From the NCBI GenBank assembly GCA_937923945.1, contig CALDWC010000087.1, positions 1 to 5,209 of the forward strand: a stretch of DNA of 5,209 bases. Reading direction: 5' to 3'. The stretch's first letter is position 1, and each line of letters starts with the position of its first letter. The notes under the pieces were generated by a model. That model made no database searches, was not told the origin of the DNA, and saw only the letters and a program-made list of their open reading frames with translations. The translations under genes and the position numbers were made by a program. This document shows positions 1 through 5,207 of the stretch, in pieces. This stretch comes from an uncultured Treponema sp. GTDB taxonomy: Bacteria > Spirochaetota > Spirochaetia > Treponematales > Treponemataceae.

Positions 1-47
1 AAGGTGGGCACTGATTAATTCTCGATTGAATTAATCAGTGCCTCCTT
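1..47. repeat. Strong inverted repeat downstream of the operon, possible terminator stem
   Basis: GGCACTGATTAATT (7-20) and its exact complement AATTAATCAGTGCC (29-42) flank an 8-nt loop. Flanking AAGG (1-4) and CCTT (44-47) extend the pairing past a small bulge. The stem would be stable on either strand, but neither side is followed by a clean U-run (TCCTTAAGG on plus, CCCACCTT on minus). I therefore call it a repeat and not a proven terminator. A plus-strand gene may end just outside or at the window edge, which would make this a convergent-gene stem. Confidence 0.6.
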
Positions 48-62
48 AAGGAAACATCGGGT

Positions 63-199
63 AACGGCTAACGCCGTTTAAAAGCATGTTTGACAAAAAC
101 AAAAATTTCCTTAAACGTGCAAAGCTTTTTATCTGCGAGAAAGCTCTATCCAAGTTTCAACCGCTATAAAAGAGGCGGTTTAAACAAACTGATAAGTTT
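63..199. repeat. Row of short inverted repeats in the gene-free 3' flank
   Basis: The 247 bases after the last gene contain no credible coding region, tRNA or mobile element. They do contain four further stems. AACGGC-TAAC-GCCGTT is at 63-78. AGCTTT (123-128) pairs with AAAGCT (140-145). GTTTcAACCGC (154-164) pairs with GCGGTTtAAAC (175-185) with one mismatch. AAACT-GATA-AGTTT is at 186-199. The 154-185 stem is the best local candidate for ending the operon transcript, but only TTGG, not a U-run, follows it on the minus strand. Confidence 0.45.
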
Positions 200-247
200 T
201 ATGCCGTTATTCCGATTTACACATGGGTCGATTATCAAAAATAAAAA

Positions 248-1192
248 CTAATAGGGCTCACCGTTTGCTTTCGGTGCAACAGAGTGCTTGCTAAAAATAA
301 CCAGCGCGATAAGTGTTACAACATAGGGAAAGGCTTTCAGCAAAACCGGCGGAACAACCGTCAACGAAGGAATTACCTGCGAAACGTTTGCTACCGTGCG
401 GGCAAAACCGAAGAAAAAACTTGCGCCTAAAACCCCGAGCGGCTTCCATTGACCGAATATCAAAGCGGCAAGAGCCAAAAAGCCTAAACCGTCAACACTT
501 CCGTTAAACTCGCCTGAATACGTTACAAGGATTATAGCACCTCCGAGCGCAGATAAGGCGCCGCTCGCACATACCGCAAAATAACGCATTTTGTGTACAT
601 TTATTCCGGCGCTTGAAACTGCAGAAGGATGCTCCCCGCAGGCTCGTAAGCGCAGCCCAAAAGAGGTTTTGTATAAAAGAAACCATGAAAAGCCCAATAT
701 CGCCAAAACCAGCCATGTTGTCCAGTAGCTTTGCGAAAAGAAAAGCGGTCCCAATAGGGGAATGTTTACTAGTACGGGAATATCAATGCGTATGATACCG
801 TTTACACGTATATTTCCGGATCCTAAAAGAGCGCGTGCAAGATAAATACTGAGCGCCGCTGCAAGCATGTTGATAGCGATACCGCTTATGATTTGATTAG
901 CTTTTAATGTGATAGAAGCAAAGGCATGCAAAAGCGAGAAAAGAATACCTGCTATTATTGCAATTAAAATACCGGCAGGTATAAGCCAGTTAATTGGGAC
1001 TATATTTTTTAAAAGATTCATTGACACTGCTGCTGCAAAACTTCCAATCAACATAAGTCCTTCAAGTCCTAAGTTAACAACGCCGCTTCGCTCACTATAA
1101 AGGCCGCCAAGGGCGGTTATAAGAAGAGGCGTTGTATAAGCGAGTACATACGGAAATATCAAAGTTAAAATATGCCACATATCAAATTTCAT
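248..1192 (-). CDS. pnrE: Nucleoside ABC importer permease subunit 2 (YufQ/PnrE type, BPD_transp_2)
   Basis: This is the second, shorter permease half (314 aa, stop TAG), different in sequence from subunit 1. By eye it has about eight to ten membrane segments. Family blocks are SERSGVVNLGLEGLMLIGSF (33-52), KANQIISGIAINMLAAALS (97-115), the loop TSFGLRLRACGEHPSAVSSA (176-195) that should dock on the ATPase, and GLGFLALAALIFGQWKPLG (235-253). The GLEG-ML-GSF block is characteristic of the YufQ side of the pair. The start is slightly uncertain. ATG 1190-1192 overlaps the previous gene by 11 nt and has GGAAAGG directly upstream, with its GGA only 5 nt away. Met5 (ATG 1178-1180) would sit 12 nt from the AAAGG, just past the previous gene's stop. 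I prefer the first ATG. Last gene of the operon; no transporter gene follows in the window. Confidence 0.91.
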   Translation of the reverse strand: MKFDMWHILTLIFPYVLAYTTPLLITALGGLYSERSGVVNLGLEGLMLIGSFAAAVSMNLLKNIVPINWLIPAGILIAIIAGILFSLLHAFASITLKANQIISGIAINMLAAALSIYLARALLGSGNIRVNGIIRIDIPVLVNIPLLGPLFFSQSYWTTWLVLAILGFSWFLLYKTSFGLRLRACGEHPSAVSSAGINVHKMRYFAVCASGALSALGGAIILVTYSGEFNGSVDGLGFLALAALIFGQWKPLGVLGASFFFGFARTVANVSQVIPSLTVVPPVLLKAFPYVVTLIALVIFSKHSVAPKANGEPY

Positions 1193-2336
1193 CCTTTCCG
1201 TCTTCTGTTAGTATTTTATCTTTTTTCCGCTTTATAGAAATAACGGGAAACTTCTTCCAAAAGGCTGCACGCTCCAGTTTTTCCCAAAAGCGCTTTAAAA
1301 GTAAACTTGTTGCGGTAAAATAAATAATAACCGCGATTATTGTATCAGCTATTTCCGGAGGAACCGACGTATTCGCAGTCATAAAGCCTTTTCCTACATG
1401 TAAAACGGCAAAAAACATTGAGCTTAACGCAATTCCTAAAGAGCTGCCGGCTCCTAAAAGGGCAACCGCTATTCCGTCAAAGCCTTGTGATGGCATCACG
1501 CCTACTTGCATATTTACGGAATAACCGGCATAATAGGTAAGTCCCGCTAAACCGGACAGGGCTCCCGCCATCACCATCGAAATGATAATACTATTATTCA
1601 CCTTTATACCGGCATACTCAGCCGCACTTTTATTATAACCGACTGCTTTTAATTCAAAACCTAAGGTTGTTTTATCCAAAATAATACCGATAACGATTAC
1701 TGTAATAATGCACAAAAATATTCCGTAATTAATATACTCAGTTCCAAAAATATTTGAAAGCCATGGAGCTCTGATCGTGTTCGCGGACGGAAGTGAACGG
1801 CTTTCAATTTCCAGAAGTCCGGATTTAAAATACGCTTGTACGGCATAATAGACAATCCAATATGCTATCCAATTCATCAATATCGTTGAGACCACTTCAT
1901 TCACGTGGAAAAATGCTTTGAGAAGACCGGAAACAGCTCCCCAAAGAGCACCACCGCTTATCGCGGCTACCACCAAAACGATAAGCATAAGCGGTCTCGG
2001 CAAATTCCAGTTTAACGCGACATAGGTAACAAAAAGTCCGCCCATGAGCATTTGCCCGGAAGCACCGATGTTAAATAGTCCCGTCTTAAATGCAACACTG
2101 ATGGAAAGACCTGCAAAAAAGAGCGTCGTAGCGGTGGCAAGGGAGTTTCCGATTCGCTGTAAATTCATAAAACCGCCCTTAAACAAATATGCAAATGCGG
2201 TAAAAGGGTCGTTACCCAATAAAAAAATTAAAAGTGTTCCTGCGATAAGTCCTAAAAAGGCTGCCGATATACTGATCACCAATTGATTTTCCGATAATTT
2301 TTTTTCGCCTGCCTTTAGTTTCTCTAATCTTGTCAT
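1182..2336 (-). CDS. pnrD: Nucleoside ABC importer permease subunit 1 (YufP/PnrD type, BPD_transp_2)
   Basis: This 384-aa integral membrane subunit is one half of the transport channel. By eye it has about nine or ten hydrophobic segments, the first at about 19-41 after a short basic cytoplasmic N-terminus. Typical family blocks are FKTGLFNIGASGQMLMGG (83-100), VNEVVSTILMNWIAYW (145-160), the ATPase-contacting loop TTLGFELKAVGYNKSAAEYA (223-242) and GFDGIAVALLGAGSS (285-299). The long Gly/Ala-rich membrane segments fit PF02653-like permeases. After the last membrane segment (about 331-348) there is a charged tail of about 35 residues, basic (KRFWEKLERAAFWKK, IKRKK) and then acidic at the end. 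The ATG overlaps the ATPase stop as ATGA, and GGGAG at 2344-2348 lies 7 nt upstream, so the start is well supported. Its 3' end overlaps the next permease gene by 11 nt. It should pair with that permease and with the ATPase. Confidence 0.92.
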   Translation of the reverse strand: MTRLEKLKAGEKKLSENQLVISISAAFLGLIAGTLLIFLLGNDPFTAFAYLFKGGFMNLQRIGNSLATATTLFFAGLSISVAFKTGLFNIGASGQMLMGGLFVTYVALNWNLPRPLMLIVLVVAAISGGALWGAVSGLLKAFFHVNEVVSTILMNWIAYWIVYYAVQAYFKSGLLEIESRSLPSANTIRAPWLSNIFGTEYINYGIFLCIITVIVIGIILDKTTLGFELKAVGYNKSAAEYAGIKVNNSIIISMVMAGALSGLAGLTYYAGYSVNMQVGVMPSQGFDGIAVALLGAGSSLGIALSSMFFAVLHVGKGFMTANTSVPPEIADTIIAVIIYFTATSLLLKRFWEKLERAAFWKKFPVISIKRKKDKILTEDGKDEI

Positions 2337-3847
2337 TCTTGAGCTCCCATTCCTGCCATCAGTAAACCGAGCTTTTCAGCGCTTGTTTCTTCCGCTTTTG
2401 CCATTCCGTTCAAGGCACCTCGATACATAACGGCAATTCTATCCGATAGGTTAAAAATTTCATCAAGTTCAAAGGAAATAAGTAAAACCGCACCGCCGTT
2501 ATCCCTATATTTTATAAGTTCCTTGTGTATTGCTTCTATTGCCCCAACATCCAACCCCCGAGTTGGATTTACCGCGATTAAAAGTTTTGGAGCCAAACTG
2601 ATTTCGCGACCAAGAATTGCCTTTTGCTGATTACCGCCACTCAAAGTTTCGACCTTTGAGTAAATACCCATACCTGAACGTACATCAAAATTTTCTATAA
2701 CAGTTGCTGCAAAGCTGTTTATGGCATCTTGTTCCAAAAAAGAATTTTTTTGAAATTTATCCGTATAATACGATTTAATGACCATATTTTCTGCAAGCGA
2801 GTATTGAAGAATCAGTCCGTGCTTTTGCCTATCTTCAGGAATATGTCCTAAACCCTTTTCGTTTCGCTTTCTTATAGAAGCCTGTGAAATATCAATGCCA
2901 TCTAAAAGAATCGTCCCTGACTCCGTAGCCTCTAAGCCGGAAAGTGCATACGCCAAGTCGCTTTGTCCGTTTCCGTCTACACCTGCTATTCCAAGTATTT
3001 CGCCTGCATGAAGTGAAAGAGAAAAGTTGCTCACGACCTTCAGCTTTTTATCCTTGATAACATTGAGGTTCTTTATTTCAAGGATAAGTTTTCCAGCCCG
3101 AGCCGTTTTTTTCTCAACTTTAAAAGTTACCGGTCTTCCGACCATTTTTGCAGCAAGCTCATTTTTATTTGTCTTCGCAACATCTACCATATCAATGAGC
3201 TTACCCTTTCGGATTATGGTACAGTTATCTGCACAATCCAATATTTCCTGCAATTTATGCGTAATAAGAATAATCGCCTTACCTTCGGCTGCAAGATGTC
3301 GTATGATAGTAATCAATTCTTCTATTTCGCTCGGCGTCAAAACAGCCGTAGGTTCATCAAAGATAAGAATATCGGCATCCCGATAAAGCATTTTTAATAT
3401 TTCCACGCGTTGCTGCATTCCTACGCTTATGTTGTTTATAAGAGCGCTCGGTGAAATATAAAGCCCGTATTTATCGCTTAACTCTTTGATCTTTTTTTCA
3501 GCATTTTTTCTATTCAATAAAAAACCGTCTTCCTTCCCCAATATAATATTTTCTGCTACCGTAAAATTATGAATAAGCTTAAAATGCTGATGAACCATAC
3601 CGATACCAAGATTGCTTGCATCGTTAGGGTTTGTTATATGTACCTTTTTGCCTTTAACAAAAATTTCACCGGAGTCTGCCCTGTATAGTCCAAAAAGGAT
3701 ACTCATTAAAGTTGACTTCCCTGCTCCATTTTCGCCTAAGATTGCATGAATTTCGCCTTTTTTTACCTGCAAGTTAATGCCGTCATTAGCGACAAGTCCG
3801 GGAAATGTTTTTCGAATATTTTTCATTTCAAGAATATATTCAGACAA
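2333..3847 (-). CDS. pnrC: Nucleoside ABC importer ATPase with two fused nucleotide-binding domains (YufO/NupO/PnrC type)
   Basis: This 504-aa cytoplasmic ATPase powers the importer. Domain 1 (about 5-240) is intact: Walker A GENGAGKST (38-46), Q-loop Gln87 in VHQHF, signature ISVGMQQR (140-147), Walker B with catalytic Glu in ILIFDEPT (160-167), and H-loop His197. Domain 2 (about 254-500) keeps the signature LSGGNQQK (402-409) but is degenerate elsewhere. Its Walker A reads GVDGNGQS (289-296, Lys to Gln295), its Walker B reads IAVNPT (424-429, with Val and Asn in place of Asp-Glu), and its H-loop His is Phe459. As I recall, B. subtilis YufO/NupO shares this pattern, so it is a family trait and not decay. 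The start is a TTG at 3845-3847, preceded by GGAG (3855-3858) with a 7-nt spacer. The first in-frame ATG (Met8, 3824-3826) would remove the first beta strand and is less likely. The gene ends in TGA overlapping the next ATG. The family is sure; the pnrC name follows the treponemal locus. Confidence 0.93.
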   Translation of the reverse strand: MSEYILEMKNIRKTFPGLVANDGINLQVKKGEIHAILGENGAGKSTLMSILFGLYRADSGEIFVKGKKVHITNPNDASNLGIGMVHQHFKLIHNFTVAENIILGKEDGFLLNRKNAEKKIKELSDKYGLYISPSALINNISVGMQQRVEILKMLYRDADILIFDEPTAVLTPSEIEELITIIRHLAAEGKAIILITHKLQEILDCADNCTIIRKGKLIDMVDVAKTNKNELAAKMVGRPVTFKVEKKTARAGKLILEIKNLNVIKDKKLKVVSNFSLSLHAGEILGIAGVDGNGQSDLAYALSGLEATESGTILLDGIDISQASIRKRNEKGLGHIPEDRQKHGLILQYSLAENMVIKSYYTDKFQKNSFLEQDAINSFAATVIENFDVRSGMGIYSKVETLSGGNQQKAILGREISLAPKLLIAVNPTRGLDVGAIEAIHKELIKYRDNGGAVLLISFELDEIFNLSDRIAVMYRGALNGMAKAEETSAEKLGLLMAGMGAQE

Positions 3848-3854
3848 TGTAGTA

Positions 3855-3858
3855 CTCC
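3855..3858 (-). promoter_or_regulatory. Ribosome binding site that decides the TTG start of the ATPase
   Basis: GGAG on the minus strand is followed by a 7-nt spacer and TTG (3847-3845). No ATG is at usable spacing: the next in-frame ATG is 21 nt further downstream and lies inside the conserved first strand of the domain. This favours initiation at TTG. Confidence 0.75.
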
Positions 3859-3868
3859 ATAAAGTAAG

Positions 3869-3883
3869 TTTTAACGGTTAAAA
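3869..3883. repeat. 15-bp palindrome TTTTAAC-G-GTTAAAA upstream of the ATPase gene
   Basis: The 7-bp arms (3869-3875 and 3877-3883) are perfect around a central G. It lies between the intergenic hairpin and the ATPase ribosome binding site, 22 bp before the TTG. The one-base centre argues against a stable RNA hairpin and would suit a DNA-binding protein better. I see no convincing -35/-10 pair here, and the AT-rich composition makes chance symmetry plausible. Confidence 0.35.
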
Positions 3884-3895
3884 AAATTGAAATAT

Positions 3896-3944
3896 AAAAA
3901 GCTGATTAGATTACAGAATAATGCACCTTTACATCTAATCAGCT
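3896..3944 (-). terminator. Hairpin with U-run between binding-protein and ATPase genes (attenuating terminator or mRNA-stabilising stem)
   Basis: AGCTGATTAGAT (3900-3911) and ATCTAATCAGCT (3933-3944) form a perfect 12-bp stem with a 21-nt loop. Read on the minus strand, the stem starts 9 nt after the stop of the binding-protein gene and is followed by UUUUAUAUUU, with another U-run (7 U) at 3880-3886. The stem is AT-rich and the loop is long, so it probably terminates only part of the transcripts. Binding-protein genes of ABC importers are often separated from downstream genes in this way so that receptor exceeds transporter. Confidence 0.65.
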
Positions 3945-3953
3945 GAGAGAGCA

Positions 3954-5033
3954 CTATCTGAATAACGAGCCTTGCTGTGCCGAAACAGTAATTTCGCCTG
4001 ATTTTATTTTTTCAAAAACTTCGGCTACTTTTTGCTGCACTTCGTCGGAAAGGTTCGGATTGTTTTTCGGTATACCGACGGCATCATTCTTGGCTGCAAG
4101 CGTTAAAGAACGTCCCCCCTCAAATTTACCGTTAAGTTCGTCTTTAATAATATCGTATGAAGCCATGTCCAAATACTTCATCGCCGATGTTAAAACAACT
4201 GAAGATCCGTCCGCGATTATTCCTTCCGAATATTGATCGACATCAACGCCTACGACCCAAACTTTCTGTCCTGATTGTGCGCGGTTTTTTGCTTCATTTA
4301 TAACGCCTACGCCTACACCGCCTGCAGCAGCATGAATAACGTTTACGCCGCGATCGTACATTGAAGCGGCAATTTGTTGACCGGCTGCAATATCGGAAAA
4401 GCTGCCTTGGTAAATAATGTTTTCCCGCTTCAGTTCAATGTGAGTGCCGAAGTGTTCGTTTGCATACATAACACCTTGCTGCCAGCCCCAGTTAAATTTT
4501 TGAACCGCCGGAACTTCCATACCGCCGATAAAACCGAATATTCCTTCCTGTACCTGAAGAGCAGCTGCAATAGCAGCTAAAAAAGCGGATTCATTTTCTA
4601 AGAACGTAATTCCGATGGTATTCGGTCCGTTTGCCGGTTCAAAAGAGTCGGCGGCATGTGCATTTCCGTCAATGAGAACAAACTTAGCATCAGGATATTT
4701 TTCTTGTGCCTTAAAAACCGCTGTTTCAAACTTAAATCCCGGACAAATGATAAACTTGTACCCCGAATCATAAAGATTCGAAATTTCCTTTACAAAGTCA
4801 GCTTCGGTAGTTCCAACCGGTTTTAAATATTTAGGTTTTATTCCTAAATCTTTTTCAGCTTTTAAAATGCCTTCCCACGTCCCCTGATTAAAAGACTTAT
4901 CGTCAATCGTTCCCGAGTCGGTTACCATACCGACTAAAAATGCATTCGTTTCTTTTTCTTTTTCTTTTGTACAAGAGACAAAGATTCCGGATACGAGCAT
5001 AACGCTCAGCAAAATTGTTAAAAATTTTTTCAT
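3954..5033 (-). CDS. pnrA: BmpA/PnrA-family purine nucleoside-binding lipoprotein (ABC importer receptor)
   Basis: This is the extracytoplasmic substrate-binding lipoprotein of the importer, 359 aa with stop TAG. Residues 1-20 form a signal peptide (MKK, then a hydrophobic stretch) ending in FVS-Cys21. That is a relaxed spirochaetal lipobox, so Cys21 should be lipidated. A charged tether (KEKEKE, residues 23-28) follows, then the two-lobed Bmp domain from about residue 32. Recognisable motifs are VGMVTDSGTIDDKSFNQ (34-50), AAGGVGVGVINEA (236-248), GVDVDQY (262-268) and AVGIPKNNPNLS (318-329). These match T. pallidum TmpC/PnrA as I remember it. In solved family structures aromatic residues sandwich the base and an Asp of the GVDxDQ motif holds the ribose; Asp264 or Asp266 and Phe48 are the likely equivalents here. 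The ATG start is supported by GAGGTGAT at 5036-5043. It is the first gene of the operon, with a promoter at 5052-5080 and a hairpin just after its stop. The family is certain; purine nucleoside as ligand is inferred from family knowledge. Confidence 0.93.
   Translation of the reverse strand: MKKFLTILLSVMLVSGIFVSCTKEKEKETNAFLVGMVTDSGTIDDKSFNQGTWEGILKAEKDLGIKPKYLKPVGTTEADFVKEISNLYDSGYKFIICPGFKFETAVFKAQEKYPDAKFVLIDGNAHAADSFEPANGPNTIGITFLENESAFLAAIAAALQVQEGIFGFIGGMEVPAVQKFNWGWQQGVMYANEHFGTHIELKRENIIYQGSFSDIAAGQQIAASMYDRGVNVIHAAAGGVGVGVINEAKNRAQSGQKVWVVGVDVDQYSEGIIADGSSVVLTSAMKYLDMASYDIIKDELNGKFEGGRSLTLAAKNDAVGIPKNNPNLSDEVQQKVAEVFEKIKSGEITVSAQQGSLFR
4949..4968 (-). repeat. Period-6 microsatellite encoding the Lys-Glu tether of the lipoprotein
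   Basis: Between 4949 and 4968 the plus strand is T-runs broken by C at 4952, 4958 and 4964. On the coding strand this is a GAAAAA hexamer array read as Lys-Glu pairs (residues 23-28) just after the lipid-anchored Cys21. Loss or gain of a unit would change tether length by two residues without a frameshift. Confidence 0.6.
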
Positions 5034-5035
5034 AA

Positions 5036-5043
5036 ATCACCTC
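5036..5043 (-). promoter_or_regulatory. Strong ribosome binding site of the binding-protein gene
   Basis: GAGGTGAT is an uninterrupted 8-nt complement to the 3' end of 16S rRNA. The GAGG core is 6 nt from the ATG at 5033. It is the longest anti-Shine-Dalgarno match of the four genes, in line with high production of the lipoprotein, and it fixes the start codon. Confidence 0.85.
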
Positions 5044-5051
5044 GTTTTTTC

Positions 5052-5080
5052 ATTATACATAATTTTGTATTCTATGTATA
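5052..5080 (-). promoter_or_regulatory. Predicted sigma70-type promoter of the transporter operon
   Basis: On the minus strand a perfect -10 box TATAAT (5057-5052) lies 17 bp downstream of TATACA (5080-5075), a 4-of-6 match to the -35 consensus TTGACA. The predicted start of transcription is near 5045-5046, inside a run of six A. This gives a very short leader of about 12 nt that begins just before the Shine-Dalgarno sequence. Both elements and their spacing are visible in the sequence; activity is inferred. Confidence 0.7.
5054..5080. promoter_or_regulatory. Inverted repeat TATACATA-N11-TATGTATA over the operon promoter, candidate operator
   Basis: Perfect 8-bp arms lie at 5054-5061 and 5073-5080, 19 bp centre to centre, so a dimeric regulator could bind near-equivalent faces of the helix. 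One arm covers the -35 box and the other overlaps the -10 box, the usual position for a repressor site. Part of the symmetry follows simply from the -35 box being TATACA and the -10 region being AT-rich, so chance is possible. No regulator gene lies in the window. Confidence 0.4.
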
Positions 5081-5116
5081 TATGTTTATCACGTATTCCA
5101 TAATGAAGCGCCGATG

Positions 5117-5150
5117 AAAGGCTTGACTCCGTTTAATCAGTGCCTTTTTT
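5117..5150 (+). terminator. Weak plus-strand terminator-like stem in the upstream region
   Basis: AAAGGC (5117-5122) pairs with GCCTTT (5142-5147) across a 19-nt loop, and the T-run continues to 5150, as in an intrinsic terminator read on the plus strand. No plus-strand gene precedes it in the window. It might stop antisense transcription or help insulate the operon promoter. On the minus strand it would form the same stem followed by only TTTC. An alternative short stem AGTGC/GCACT (5139-5143 and 5152-5156) competes with it. Confidence 0.3.
5133..5144 (-). repeat. Third copy of the 12-bp motif GGCACTGATTAA, also found twice at 7-42
   Basis: The minus strand reads GGCACTGATTAA here, identical to 7-18 on plus and to 31-42 on minus. 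Compared on the plus strand, 5133-5152 and 31-50 agree at 17 of 20 positions. The motif therefore sits in both non-coding flanks of the operon, near the two window ends. Whether it belongs to a genome-wide repeat family cannot be seen from here. Confidence 0.5.
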
Positions 5151-5154
5151 AGCA

Positions 5155-5207
5155 CTTTGTATTTTCAGATACACAGTCTCCATTTTTATTTACAGGCTTT
5201 GTATTTT
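5155..5207. repeat. 11-bp direct repeat CTTTGTATTTT upstream of the promoter
   Basis: CTTTGTATTTT occurs at 5155-5165 and again at 5197-5207, with starts 42 bp apart (four helical turns). It lies about 75-130 bp upstream of the predicted -35 box. It could be a pair of regulator half-sites, or chance in AT-rich DNA. The rest of 5081-5209 shows no gene I can support. Confidence 0.25.

Noticed and set aside
1..18. Possible C-terminal codons (K V G T D stop) of a plus-strand gene entering from the left edge
   Set aside because: Five codons cannot be told from chance, and the same bases are explained by the palindrome at 7-42. The adjoining sequence is needed to decide.
236..276. Stem CACCG/CGGTG (259-276) near the end of the last gene followed by TTTTTATTTTTG on the minus strand, as an operon terminator
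   Set aside because: The stem lies inside the coding region and 11 nt separate it from the U-run, too far for a canonical intrinsic terminator. It might act weakly.
504..716. 70-codon minus-strand frame inside the second permease gene
   Set aside because: It is out of frame with a clearly conserved permease that covers the same bases; its Cys/Arg-rich product resembles nothing.
3027..3386. 119-codon open frame on the plus strand inside the ATPase gene
   Set aside because: It lies wholly antisense to conserved ATPase sequence, encodes no recognisable domain and has no supporting gene context. The other plus-strand frames of 60-80 codons are shadows for the same reason.
5133..5183. 16-codon frame METVYLKIQSAKKGTD on the minus strand upstream of the promoter, a possible leader peptide
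   Set aside because: It has no Shine-Dalgarno sequence before its ATG and no promoter that I can see before it, and it ends far upstream of the operon start. Such a short frame is expected by chance.
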